The notes under the pieces: generated by a model
Told to the model about the DNA's origin: nothing
Databases searched by the model: none
The model's input: only the letters and a program-made list of their open reading frames with translations
Part shown: positions 30,501 through 41,634 of the stretch, piece by piece
Layout: each line of letters starts with the position of its first letter
Position numbering within the stretch: position 1 is the first letter of the stretch
Origin: Polytrichum commune
Lineage: Eukaryota > Streptophyta > Polytrichopsida > Polytrichales > Polytrichaceae
Assembly: GCA_950295325.1 (NCBI GenBank)
Contig: OX485809.1
Span: 8,742,001-8,806,000 of the forward strand
Length of the DNA stretch: 64,000 bases
Direction: 5' to 3'
Translations under genes and position numbers: made by a program

Positions 30501-33283
30501 ACTCTCCCACTGTTAAGACCTTCTTAACTTAACTAAACTTCAGACTCCACATTTGGCCTGATGTGCATTTGGACACTTATATTATACCAACAGAATGACT
30601 GGAAAGAAAGTGGTATTGGAGTTGTCCTTTTAACTCAACAGGCTTTTGGTCGGGAGTTGGTTGTTTTGCATACAGCATTAGCAGTAAGCTTTTGGATGAA
30701 CACCCAATGAAAATCCTCGTTGAATTTGAAGAATAACCTTTATTGGGTAGAGAATCAAACCTTGTATTTCAAGTCCTGGCATTTAACCCCAACAACAGCA
30801 TGGTAACCAATATTATTCTGTTTGCCAATGACTGTACGCCCTGGGATCTCTGCACCAACCACTGCGCCACTGTCGTACAGTATTGGCCATGTCATTTGTA
30901 AGCCACCCCCTAACTACTTTTTCTCCTTGTTCAAAGAAATAAGGAATCATAATTACCCAATAACAACAACATCATCAACTGCTAGAAATTAGAAGCTATG
31001 TAGCCAATAGAATCAATATAATGATGCAAAACATATATCATATAATCTTTGACATAAAGTGAGAATTCTTACGTCATAACTTCACAGCCTTCTCCAAGTT
31101 CTGTATTCCCACAGATGTGACTACTGGGATGTAATTTGCAGCCGTTTCCTATTGAGACGCCAGGCCCTACTGTACAAAATGCACTTACAATAACCCCCTG
31201 CAAGCAAATGGGCACTACATCAGCTTCCGTTTTTACCTACTCAAGCCTTCCATGATGTAAATCAATTGAAGAGTGGACCCACGTTACCTTCGACATTTAA
31301 AACCAGTCTTAAGACAAAAGGCAATGGAGTAATCCTCTAACTCAATGTGACTTTTGGTCACGAGTTGGTTGTTTGCATAAAACACTTTCCATGTTTGGTA
31401 AGTTTTCAGTGTATGCTCAGAGTTTAGTGTGGAGATTTGAACAAAGAACATTCTATATAGGTTCATTAAGGGTCAAACAAATTTTAACATGCCAAGAGGT
31501 GCTAAAATGAGTATGGCCCTCAACGAACCAAAATAGGTTGCTCTTCATTCAAATTCAAACATTACTTCTTAACATGCACCACACACGTGGAAAATAATTA
31601 TTGATTCGGTATGCTAAATTTTTAAAAAATTAAAACCAATGGAAAATTATAGGGGACCAATTCCTGAAGAAAAACACCCATGAGTTAAAGGTAACTCTAA
31701 TATATGAACAGAGTTTTACCCTCCTCTGCTCTGTATATGTTGCTCATCAGAGTAGAAACGCTATAAGTTTATACTTTCCTCCAATAACATTAACACTTAT
31801 AGGTTGGACCTCTCTATGCCCAAGAACGTGTATTAGAACTGCATACTTCCATTTTAATCACTTAGAGACCCAATCTAAAATCAACTCAATTTTCAAGTGC
31901 AATTTGCAAATAGGTTGAATACCTTGATGTTATTAGAGAATTAGTTTCCAATAAGAAGCCTGGGTGCCTTTGGATGCAAACACATACTTCATGTTTTGAT
32001 ATTCAACGTCACATATGAATGTATATTTATTTTCTCCTTGATATAAGAGAATGTACAAGATAAAGCCTCAAACTCATAAGTATGAAAAATATGATGTTAA
32101 GACTTAGCGAGGGCTTGTAGAAATTGTGTATATAGGTCAGACATTGAGCTCCTTCATCCTTGAAGGGCTAAGCTACATACAATGCATTCTTCATCAAACA
32201 CTTGTAACCTGTCTCACCAAGGTTACTCAGCACCCATGCATACAATACACAAACTTTTCACAGCAAGTCAGAACTCTCACCTCGCCTATAATGGCATCTG
32301 GATGAACTATTGCAGTCTCATGAATGAGTTTGTAATCAGGGAGTACACTGGTCAAAGCAGCACTCATCATGCTCGTTGATACCACATCCCCTTTCCTATT
32401 CCGTGAATGTGGTACCAATATTTCTGGTTGCTCAACCTCCCTCTTTTCCGGAAAAGCAGACTCTACAGCAAGCAAAAGAAACGCAACCCAAACAAGTGTT
32501 TATCAAAGACCCATCACTCGTGAATAAGATTAGAGCAAGGTAGGTGAAATTTGAGATAAATTCGTTACAAAAATGTTGGAAAGATCGTTATAAAAATGTA
32601 TATATTGTGAAAGCGTTGCATAATTCATGCAAATTACAATGCAAAACCTCAATTTGCAGTGAATCAAGGAGCTCACCAGCCACTACTTTTGACCTCATGC
32701 CCCGGTGGTACCCAATTCGTCGTCCAGAGGATCCCATTTGACTTTCTGTGCGCATATCCTGCAGAACAAATTAATTAATCGTAGGGACCAAAAAACCAAA
32801 CATTGTTTGAGTCCACAAGCCCTCCATTTCTACTTATAGATCATGGTGGCCTTAAAGTTCAAAAGCAAATTGGCAATTCCACCCAGAGAGTAAGCACATC
32901 TTGTAATTTTCAGCACTTAGCAGAGGGCAGGGTAGACCTCATACACAAAATGGACCTCTTCTTGAGCAGAATTATCAATTGTAGGGAATCTAAAATGGAA
33001 CGTTGTTTCAATCAACAAGCATCCATGTTTGGTAATAAATCGCAGCGGTCCTAAGGATCACCATCAAATAGGCAATTCCACCCAGATAGTAGGCATGTCT
33101 CATAAGTTTCAGTACAATAGGCAGCAGACGGCAGGATAAACCTCATACAGAAAATGAACCTCTTCTCGAGGGGATCGCAGGGGGAAATGACAGTGTTGAT
33201 GTGCGACACGAAGGTACAACCAGCCGCGAAATGTAAGGAATTGCTGCCGGCAGACCACCATCCCAAAGAATTCGCAAAGCCAT
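27600..33283 (-). CDS. LPXA: UDP-N-acetylglucosamine acyltransferase LPXA
   Basis: Eleven exons join in frame: 33283-33149, 32758-32677, 32462-32281, 31197-31073, 30869-30761, 30369-30277, 29371-29255, 28939-28856, 28716-28612, 28449-28363, 27719-27600; 412 residues. In bacteria LpxA catalyses the first step of lipid A synthesis; plants keep a homologous LpxA-D pathway, reported in mitochondria. The left-handed beta-helix of hexapeptide repeats starts at IHETAIVHPDAIIG (119-132). GSCHIAHDC (252-260) carries His258, matching the catalytic His125 of E. coli; IHQFCHI follows. The C-terminal helical part ends EKRRGICKFRHW. The first 45 residues are rich in Ser/Arg/Pro, poor in acidic residues and fit a targeting peptide; this ATG has a good context (GCCATGGC). 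HIDSY replaces the usual HIGSF in one coil. Upstream in-frame extension is possible. Confidence 0.93.
27780..28110 (+). repeat. Intronic repeat family R2, copy in last LPXA intron
   Basis: Partner of 18943-19235, in opposite orientation relative to the chromosome. It lies between LPXA exons 10 and 11. The shared words are given in the partner entry. Confidence 0.7.
30614..30720. mobile_element. MITE family M1, left-half fragment in LPXA intron
   Basis: Starts with the family end TATTGGAGTTGTCC and contains GGGAGTTGGTTGTTTTGCAT. The right half is missing. It lies between LPXA exons 5 and 6. Confidence 0.65.
31321..31703. mobile_element. MITE family M1, near-complete copy in LPXA intron
   Basis: The left end GCAATGGAGTAATCCTCTAA pairs with the right end GAGTTAAAGGTAACTC; both ends match the family consensus TAGAGTTGTCCTTTAAC. 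Internal blocks AGAGGTGCTAAAATG (shared with the 6.6-kb copy) and TAGGGGACCAATTCC (shared with the 13-kb copy) join the family. It lies between LPXA exons 3 and 4. Confidence 0.75.
32862..33172 (-). repeat. Partial duplication across the LPXA exon 1 donor
   Basis: Segment 33061-33172, which includes the 3' end of exon 1 and its donor, is repeated as 32862-32968 in intron 1. Shared text includes GGCAATTCCACCCAGA and CCTCATACA(C/G)AAAATG(G/A)AC; the latter covers the donor GTATGAGG in both copies. A second, decoy donor therefore sits about 200 bp downstream. Confidence 0.8.
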
Positions 33284-33799
33284 GGCACGACCCTTTTCCT
33301 GTAGCCCTTTTACTACAGGAAAAAATCCACAACAATTTGCAGTGTCCTGAATCAAGGGCAGCTGTGTGGAGGTCTCAATAATGCATGCACCAAGAGTATT
33401 GTTGTCCCAAATCCATGATGCCCAGTTTGAAAGCTCGTGTGGTCTTAGCACCTGCATGCATTCTGGTCATAATTAGGATTAAATTCTCTCAACCACACTG
33501 ATGTATTCAATTTCATCCTAAACATCCAGAGGCAAAGTTATCATGTTTAAACAATCATGTATTGAAATAACATCATCTACTATGAGTTAAATTCAAGTTG
33601 ATTGTGCAGTCATTGTCATTTTATACATCATGTGTCACATTATACTACTACCTGGCAATTTTTTATTTAAGAATAATGATTGTGTTGTAAGGTAATTACA
33701 TTACACACCACTAGGTGTAATTTTGATATAATTTCACACTATAGAAATTTGTTATATACCACATACATAAAAATGAAAGAAACATTCATATATGTGGTA

Positions 33800-34270
33800 C
33801 CTTGATTGATAATTTTAGAGAAGCACGCAGACATACAAGACACGAATAATTCAGAACCATGTACGACATGGAACCTCCAACTGCCTAAGTTCCCCTATGT
33901 CATCATATCTAGTGATTTTTTAACTTTTCAATGCGCCAAATATCATGTTGTATGGAAACTTAGGCAGTTGGAGGTTTTAATGTCGAACAAGATTTTGAAT
34001 TAGCCATGTATTGCAGGTCTGTTTGCTTCTTGAGATTGTTGAGGCCAATTACAACAACATACATCCTAGTCATAGTCACCTAAATTCTCTCAAAAGCACT
34101 GATCTACCTCTACAAAGCTATATGTGGTTCCTTAACTAATAAATTTTAGAAAAGCATACAGACATACAACACACGGCTGATTCAGAACCATGCAGGACAG
34201 ATTAAAACCTCCAACTGCCTACGTTCCCTTACGTCTTCATGTCTAGTGAAATTTTTAACTCTCCAATGCG
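33800..34270. repeat. Direct repeat pair upstream of LPXA
   Basis: 33800-33940 and 34127-34270 are direct copies sharing AAGCAxxCAGACATACAA, GATTCAGAACCATG/AATTCAGAACCATG and CCTCCAACTGCCTA. An inverted fragment (TTAGGCAGTTGGAGGTTTTA) lies between them at 33959. The type is unknown. Confidence 0.7.
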
Positions 34271-34714
34271 TCCTACCACATCTGCTAAACCCAAAATGTT
34301 TCCCACCTCCTCTACAAGACTACACATTGTCATATCCTTGTACGGATTATACTGATAAATTCATGACACGTACAAATTACACCCAAAAAGAAGAAGTGCA
34401 CCAGGCTGCAAAATGTTGAGCATGCCAATAATGAACTCCTACCAAAAATATTGTAACAAATGACATTGTCCCACCTTAGAAGCCACCCTCCATCTTGCAC
34501 CCTAGAAAGTTAGCAGCAGCAGTTAGGGGAGCCTGAACTCTCCATCATGAGCAATTTATTGTGCTTGAAATTCTTCTTCTTCTTCTTCTTTTACTGCTGC
34601 TGCTGTTCCCCAGGGACGACAAGAAAAGATAATTGGCCTCTGTTTTGCCCAGAAAACCCAAACTCGTCCCCAAAAAACCAAACACAGACATGCAAAAGGA
34701 AAACCCAAAAAACA

Positions 34715-34960
34715 ATGTGCAATCACAGTCCCCTGTGGAAAGCTCCCAATCCCATTTCTCCTACCTTAGCTCCTAACGGCTGCTGGAGATTTCGAATGCA
34801 GTAATATGACTGAAGAAAAAATCAAAAAAATCAAAAAATCTAATTTAAAACCAAAAATCTCAGTCCCCATGGAAAATTCCCCAATCCCTGAAAACCCAAT
34901 TCCTCCAACCTTAGCTCCTAAGAAATTCTGGAGATTTCGAGTGCAATGGTGTAACTGACC
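34715..34960. repeat. ~140-bp tandem duplication
   Basis: 34725-34812 and 34858-34955 share CAGTCCCC-TGGAAA, ACCTTAGCTCCTAA and CTGGAGATTTCGA(A/G)TGCA. A TTC triplet run lies nearby at 34571-34590. Confidence 0.7.
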
Positions 34961-35560
34961 TTCAGCTTGGCGGTATCCCCGGACACCTTCCTCACAACCT
35001 GCATAGTTTTTCAAGCATCTGCACCTTTAACCCAAAAATGTTTTGTAAAAATTTCAATCCTCGCTTTCCGGCACAGTTTTCGTCACCGACTCAATCATTT
35101 CCTCAAAAAACTTAGACATCATTCCCGCTTGCTTCAAAAACAACTGTTCCTCCCTAAAGCCTTTTCCCTAAGCTCCAATCGCCCTGACCCATAACCGTGT
35201 TCCACCGAAACACAACATTTGCGGCAATCAAACAGAAGCGGACATGGAAGGCGACGAAGATTGGTGGAGAATTGGCTGGCGATTCAACGGAAGAATAAGA
35301 AGGTGGCGGTGATGATGAAGATGAGAAAGGAAGTCGAACAGCCCAATGGGAGCAGTCTGTGGTGTGCAGGGTTTTGTGGGCCCGGGGAAGCACCGGGTCA
35401 TAGCGTCGGGTGACCCTGCGAAACCAGGTCCCGAGGTAGCGGTTTCCGGGGACTGTACCTGTGACCGTGCCGGCAGAGTTTGGGGACCCGGAGGAATACC
35501 GAGAGAGACCATTCTATCACCGTGACTGCAATGAACATTCTCAGGGCCGCTTTACACTTA

Positions 35561-36163
35561 GGGCGGCTTTATATTAGGGGCCATTTGGCGGCCGGGCCAT
35601 TTGGAGTAGAGGCAACTTGGACTTGAAGTGGCCCTTACTTTACTCTAACTTTAGCTCTACTTTACAAAGTGGCCTGTTGAGTGGCCCTTGCAATATAAAG
35701 TCCATAGGACCACTTGTAGGGTCCAAATTGGAAATTCCGCTTTAAAGTGGGCCTTTCAAATGGCCCTAGGGACTTTATATTGTAAGGGCCACTCAACGGG
35801 CCACTTTGTCTTAAATGAATTATGCCCCTTCTTGAACTAAAGTCATAAAGTCATAAAGTCATAAAACCATAAAGTCATAAAGTCATAAATGACTATATGA
35901 CGGAAGTTGGGTGAAGTGGCCCGTAGATGCGAAGTGGCTCTCCATAAACCCTCGACCCATTTTTTTGCCGGCGGGCCACTTTTTTCCCTCCAAAACGCCG
36001 CCATGTCACCCGCCACGCAAGCTTTAGGAGAAGTGGGCCGACTCTCAATATAAAGCCCTCGGGGCCATATTAGGGGCCATTTGGACAATCTAAGCACTCT
36101 CATTGGTTGATGCCTAGGGTTTGGAAACGGCCCCTAGAAATGGCCCCTAATATAAAGCGGCCC
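35561..36163. mobile_element. Harbinger MITE nested in the left end of the larger element
   Basis: Ends GGGCGGCTTTATATTAGGGG (35561) and CCCCTAATATAAAGCGGCCC (ending 36163) are inverted copies, flanked by TTA on both sides (35558-35560; 36164-36166). It contains a hairpin, 35664-35703 against 35770-35808 (GTGGCC-GTTGAGTGGCCCTT and complement), and a run of CATAAAGT units (35842-35890). It is non-coding. Confidence 0.85.
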
Positions 36164-36376
36164 TTAGAGGCCGGGCCAATTTCCCTTGAGGCCGATTGCA
36201 CAAAATTTGAGCCTTTTTTGGGTTGGAGGCCGGCCTCTACTACACATTATAATAAGATTATAACGGGGGCCAATTTTTTCATATGTAAAGGCCCTCGGGC
36301 TAAGAAGCCAAGCCGATTCAATAAAATTAGGAAAATTTTAGTCCCTTTTTTTTCTTGTCATTGTCATTTGTACAAG

Positions 36377-37599
36377 ATGGATGAATGTAGACGGAAGATT
36401 TTAGTTGCTCTTGTGTTCTTCATGGGCGTGCGACATGTTATGGCGGTTGTTGCAATTTTGCAAAAATTTGCTTTGCATGAACATTATGCTGCCATGACAA
36501 TGATTTTTGCTACGATGGTTGTGGAGAGTAGTACGTCTAGGAGGACACGGAGTATTTGGATGTATGACCGGAGTAATATTTTTGCGGACAAATTGTTATT
36601 TGGATGTTACTCGGTTAAGTTATTCAAACAACATACAAGATTACTTCTCGAAACTTTTGATTATTTGTGCGGTGTCTTATCTCCGTCATTAAGTCGTAAA
36701 TATACAAATTTCAGAGCATCCATTCCTCTTAGAAATCGGATTGTTTTTTCTTTGAATAGACTTAGTAGTGATAATTCATTACGTGGTTGTGCTAAAACTT
36801 ATGGAATTCATGAAAGTATTACATTTATCATTGTAAGGGAGTTTTGTGCAGCAATTGAGAAACATTTAAAACTGCTAGTAATTGATAAACGATCTAAAGA
36901 TACATTGAATAGGATTGCAGTTGAATTTGAGGAGCTTAGGGAATTACCTTATGTAATTTGAGCAGTTGATAGTAGTCATATATCTATCATTGCTCTTCCT
37001 ATAGATCCTACTTCATATTATTGTAGAAAAAATTTCTATTAAGCTCTACTTCAAGGTGTAGTGGATAGCAAATGTAGGTTTTGGGATTTTTATTTTGGAT
37101 GGGCTGCGCACTGCCATGATTGGACTTTGTTCCAAAATTATGATACTGGAAAAAAAATAATGAAATGTGAGCTATTGCCTTACAAACTTATGGGTGATGT
37201 TGTTTATCCAATGAGACCATGGTTCTACTCTCCTTTCAAAGGTGAAAAAGATGGATTATCTAGAGCAAAGGCGTATTGGAATTTCATCCAATCATCAACA
37301 AGAATGGCGGTAAAAAAATTGGCATATTAAAACGGAGGTGGATGATACTATTGAAAAGAATTGACATGTTTCTCCGACATGTACCTAATTTGGATACTAC
37401 ATGCATTTGTCTTCACAACTTGTGCATAATACACCGAGACAAATTTGATGATGAATGGATAAAAGAAGGAGAAAAAATCATGCATAGGAAGAGTACAAAT
37501 CAACTTGGACAGCTTCAAAATGTAGATATATTTATAACGGCTACACAAGCTGCAAAAGAGATGAGGAGATACATGAAAATGAACGAGGTTAAAGCATGA
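36377..37599 (+). pseudogene. Broken Harbinger (HARBI1-like) DDE transposase
   Basis: The frame opens with MDECRRKILVAL and runs to a TGA at 36959-36961 immediately before AVDSSHI, the first catalytic Asp block. A TAA interrupts at about 37039. The second Asp block follows as FGWAAHCHDW (37090-37125). Near 37305-37335 the family's V-E-R-A-F-G-x-L-K block is ruined: the Glu codon reads AAA and a one-base loss shifts the frame, after which GILKRRWMILLKR continues to 37599. With two stops, a shift and the catalytic Glu gone, it cannot encode active transposase. Confidence 0.85.
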
Positions 37600-37869
37600 A
37601 CTATGCAAATTAAAGACCTTGAAGAAATTGTGCTAAGTACATTTGAAGATGAAGATAAGAGTGCAGAGATTGTAGAAACAATAAAATACAAATAAACAAG
37701 GATTAAAAATTTGTTGGTGCAAACAACACAAGCACATTAATTACTAGCTCAGTCTTTTTGGAAAGTTCATTTGAGGATGGAAGGAAAATTTATCTTCTCT
37801 CGTTATCATGATACATCTAATTTGGAAGAGGATTAATTCTAAAGTTTGTCTATAAGCCAAGGCCTCTAA

Positions 37870-38381
37870 AAAGGCCAAATTTGAAATCTGGATTTTTTTT
37901 TCAAAAAATTTAGGTTTGCAAAAATCTTACCTTGTTTCTTTGCGTTCTTCAAAAATTCAAGTTCCATCTCACCGCACATTGCAATCATTGTCTTCATATC
38001 ACGATCCCTCCAGTTCTTTGAGTCGAGTTCTTCATCTTCTTCCACCTCCTTCACATTCTTTTTCCGAGGTTTTTTTGAAGTTGCGATTCTTTTTTTCTTC
38101 GGTGCTAGAGAAGCTATAATCTAGACATTCTCATCCCCAATCTCTTTCGTAGCCTTTTTCTTCAAATTACTTGCACACATGTCCATAATCAACGGAGGCG
38201 GAGGAGGAATATGATTTCTACAAGGTGCTTGAAAAAATTGGAGAACCACTATACTACCTCCATGTTCTTGTAGAGGAGCTTGATAGGGTTGGAAAGCATG
38301 AGCTTCAGCACTTTGATACTTTTGCATCGCCTCATACACTTCACTAGAATTCCATCCACTTTTTTCTAAAGATCCCTCCAT
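37870..38381 (-). pseudogene. Possible Harbinger second ORF remnant
   Basis: On the minus strand, frames starting MEGSLEKSGWNSSE at 38381 and, after a stop at 38121, continuing through a lysine-rich KKKRIATSKKPRKK block and WRDRDMKTMIAMCGEMELE lie inside the Harbinger element and opposite to its transposase. Harbinger-type elements carry a second DNA-binding (Myb-like) ORF. The basic block and position fit, but I see no clear Myb helix set. Assignment is by context. Confidence 0.35.
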
Positions 38382-39359
38382 GCTTACCCTATAAACGGTA
38401 GCAACAATCTTGCAAGCGCAAAAAAATTCAACAAGAAAAGCTCTAATAAAAGGAGAGAGAGAAGTCACGATGAACCATAAGAGTCGTTCAGATTTTCCCA
38501 TAATCCAAGGGAGTTGTTTGCTGAAAATATATATTTTTTATTAGAAAATTTATTTTTTATTAAAATATGACGTTGGCCCCTAAGCCATGAATTGGCCTTC
38601 CATTTTCGGTGCACCCATTTGAGTGAGCTCGGGCTGTGTCAGACCATTCATTTTTTGATTAAAATTTTCATACCACCAAATCGGCCCGGCCTCTAGGTGT
38701 AAAGGGGTTGGGGCCAATTTCAACCTTTTGACCAATCACAAGTGAGGATTTCAAGCCTCTTACACAACGAATTAGCCCGGCCTCTAGGTGGAAAGCGGCC
38801 CTCAGATTTTGTTTTTCTGAATACTAGTAACATAATGCCCCTTCCCACCTAACTTTACCAAATAACCAAAGTCTCTCCTAAAAACCATGTAAAACTCTCT
38901 CGGTTATAGCGGAGGCATCCAGCTATCCCAATGCACCTACAAGAACTTACTCCGAAGATTGTCAAGTAGGTTTTACTTAAGTAGTTTTCACACATGTTCA
39001 TTGTTTCATCTACTAAGCAATGGCATATTGGATAGTTTCTATCCCATCGCCAATTGCCTTACTACTCATCTATCTTGTCATTGGTTTTTGGTAATGGAGT
39101 TTCTCGTGCCCTCATAGCTAAGACTAAAAGCAACCGATTACAAAGGCAGGAGGCGACACTTTTAAGGGTCCTAAATTCTTACCTCATGTCTAGGTACCGA
39201 TGGGAGGGTCAATGTTTGAGGCTTAAAACCTCCACATTTAAACCATGCCACATCATTTGCCAACTAGGCTCGGGACTAGATAGTGTCGATGATGTGAAGG
39301 TTGTATTTTTAGAACCAACTTTTAGGCTTAGCTAAAGTCAAGTGGGAAGGGGCCATAGC

Positions 39360-39650
39360 TTAAGGTATGCGGGTGTCATTCGGTTCCTTCTCTTGATCAG
39401 ACACTTATATTTGATTGGTGTGTGGTTAAGTGAGGATCGTAATAATAAACACTTCAAAGACAAATGGTTAAAAGGGATCGGAATACATCTTCAAACTCTC
39501 ATTGTACACACTCTATAATGAAGACAATTGGGAGGACTTATATACTTAGTTCAAAAATCAACTAACACGCATTTCAAATAACCATAACTAAAATAAGGGA
39601 GGTTTGATTTTTAATCCGAATTTTTTTGTTGCTTCGTAATAGATATGCTA
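39360..39650 (+). repeat. Uninterrupted copy of repeat R1
   Basis: Matches the three pieces at 14508-17290 (see that entry) and shows the sequence before two transposons inserted there. Flanking DNA 38805-39359 and 39651-40449 has no recognised gene. Confidence 0.7.
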
Positions 39651-40449
39651 ATGTAACACACATTTTGTTGTATATATCTAATTGGTAGAAGTTGGAGAAC
39701 ACGAAAACATACCAAACAACATTCATAAGCATTAAAGAATCCATATTCTATGGGGATTATCTATGATAAGTTTAATTATAACGATGGTGAATTCTAGAAC
39801 ATTACTTAACCATATGGTTGAGTTCAAAATCTAAAATACAAAATATACCAAGTACCTCAATTATCCCCCCTCAATGTACAAGAAGCATTGCCTTCAATAG
39901 AGTAAACCAATCTCACCAACCCTCCTTGCCACCTACGGAGTAGGCACATACATGCTCGTAGAGCAAACATCTTATTGGGTCTCAAATGACCTATATTGGG
40001 TCACTACTCCATTTAAGGATACTACTAGCTAAAACAACTACATGGCCTTATCCATAATTTTCTAATAAACTTATAGCCCACCCACACTTACTGGTGCGGG
40101 TCACTACAGTAGTGAACGGTTCCTACCAGCATGGGCCACTTTTAGAGTTGGTTTAGCCAGTGAGAGTCATTGGTTGTAACTAGTGTTGGTACTCACTGTT
40201 CAATGATGGCCTGTACCAATAAATGTGAGTGGATTATGGGTTATTAGTCAATCCTCATGTGCATTCCACATTGGACATCACTGGTTTTTAATTTTTAATT
40301 TTAATTTTTTTTTTGCCTAAGACAACAAGAAGACAACTGCACACAACAAACTTGAAGCTCCAGTTGAAAGTTGGGTCCTCCATCCACACAAGTGTGCGCC
40401 TCCAATTATGAATTAATTTTTGGAGTTTTGTGGCGATTGCAAAGATTTT

Positions 40450-41035
40450 ACAATGCTCTTCTCAACCCAAGGGATGGACTCTTAATTAGAAACCTAAATG
40501 ATGTGCGCGGGTCACTATGAAATTAACCTCCCAAACCCCCCCCCCCCTCCCATATACATGAAGCTTATAGAGAGAATCAAATGTATATGTACTAATAACA
40601 TGTTAGGAAATGGACTCATGTATTTATACTAAGCTTTTCAATTTAGTGTGATACATGCCTCCTCAACATATACAAAATTTATATATCGTGAATTAATTAT
40701 GCCTTTGTTACATTTAAAATCCATGTTCACTTTCTAATGAGAAAGTCGTTGAACAATTTTTTCATCCATAGCATGGAACTTAACAATTGTATCAAACAAA
40801 CAAAGACAAGATCACAATAACTTTGCCACAATCCAAAGAGCAAAACTCAAGGGAGCCTATAAGCTCTCCAAGAGGCACTAGGTTGTCCTGTGACTCAAAT
40901 GCAAAACCTAGCAAGAATGAGCAAGGGAGTCATTAAGGACTATTACCATATGACAACGATGGATAAAAATATGAATTAGATGAAACTAACACAACTATTG
41001 TCCAAAAATTCTCTAAACCTTAGGGGCCCCTTTTG
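40450..41035 (+). repeat. Dispersed direct repeat, copy 2
   Basis: Partner of 4050-4620, in the same orientation, with a poly-C run (40539-40551) inserted. The 36-kb separation and lack of LTR termini argue against a retrotransposon LTR pair. Confidence 0.65.
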
Positions 41036-41216
41036 TACTTGAGAGAATAATTGGCAATTTGTCTAAAGTCTTCAACTTGAACCACTTATTTCTCAAACTC
41101 AATTTGCCTCATTTGTGCCTATCGTTCGGATCTCCATGCTCATAGTCTATGATCTCTGAAAACATGTGCTACTTCTATTCTTTTCTTTCCTTTTTAGAGT
41201 GTATTTTGATTCTATC

Positions 41217-41626
41217 CACGGGTAGATCACTCCATTGTCAAGTTGAACACCACGTGCGACCAAAAAAAATCTTCTTTTGGTAAGTTGCACCACCAAAATG
41301 GGTCAAAATTTTATCAATTTTTTTTCATGAGTAGATATACACAGTACCTATGATATAGTCAAAAGTGGTAACTAAATTTGATGATTTGTTTTTTTCATAA
41401 AACATACCATTTCTAACTAGAATGACACAAAATTGAACTAAAAAAATTACTAAAAAAAATAAAGATGACTGAAAATTTCAAAAAAGTATTCAAAATATAC
41501 TATCAATAGTTATGTATATGTAGAAAAAATATCATAAATTTTAAAATTATATATGGCATGTAATATAGGGGTAGCAAACTTTGTCCGCACGTGGTGTCAA
41601 CTTGACAATGAAGTGACCTCCCCGTG
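41217..41626. mobile_element. hAT-type MITE, second copy
   Basis: Left end CACGGGTAGATCACTCCATT and right end complement CACGGGGAGGTCACTTCATT pair over about 45 bp through CACCACGTGCG. Perfect 8-bp target duplication ATTCTATC (41209-41216; 41627-41634). It belongs to the same family as 3429-3925. It is 410 bp and non-coding. Confidence 0.9.
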
Positions 41627-41634
41627 ATTCTATC

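Larger units (their letters stand above)
33149..35122 (-). other. Possible additional 5' exons in frame with LPXA
   Basis: Minus-strand blocks bounded by AG and GT are 35122-35087 (start ATGATG, 12 codons), 34998-34960 (13 codons, VVRKVSGDTAKLK), 34501-34475 (9 codons) and 33451-33149 (101 codons ending in the accepted exon 1). All are phase 0 and would add about 90 residues before Met1 of the LPXA model. The donor of the first block (GTGACG) is weak. I recognise no domain in this extension. It could equally be a 5' UTR, a fortuitous frame or a separate small gene. Confidence 0.25.
35544..38801 (+). mobile_element. PIF/Harbinger transposon with nested MITE
   Basis: The right end (AAAGCGGCCC ending at 38801) and left end (GGGCCGCTTT from 35544) are flanked by the 3-bp direct repeat TCA (35541-35543; 38802-38804). 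After removing the nested MITE 35561-36163 and one TTA copy, the left terminal repeat reads on through TAGAGGCCGGGC and matches the right terminal repeat complement for more than 30 bp. Inside are a broken DDE transposase (plus) and a possible second ORF (minus), the usual two-gene layout of the superfamily. Confidence 0.85.

Noticed and set aside
35150-35520. Minus-strand frames at 35154-35512, including a coding-like RLELREKAL stretch
   Set aside because: Frames are interrupted within a few codons, no consistent splice sites were found, and the region is next to the Harbinger element; kept only as possible upstream leader.
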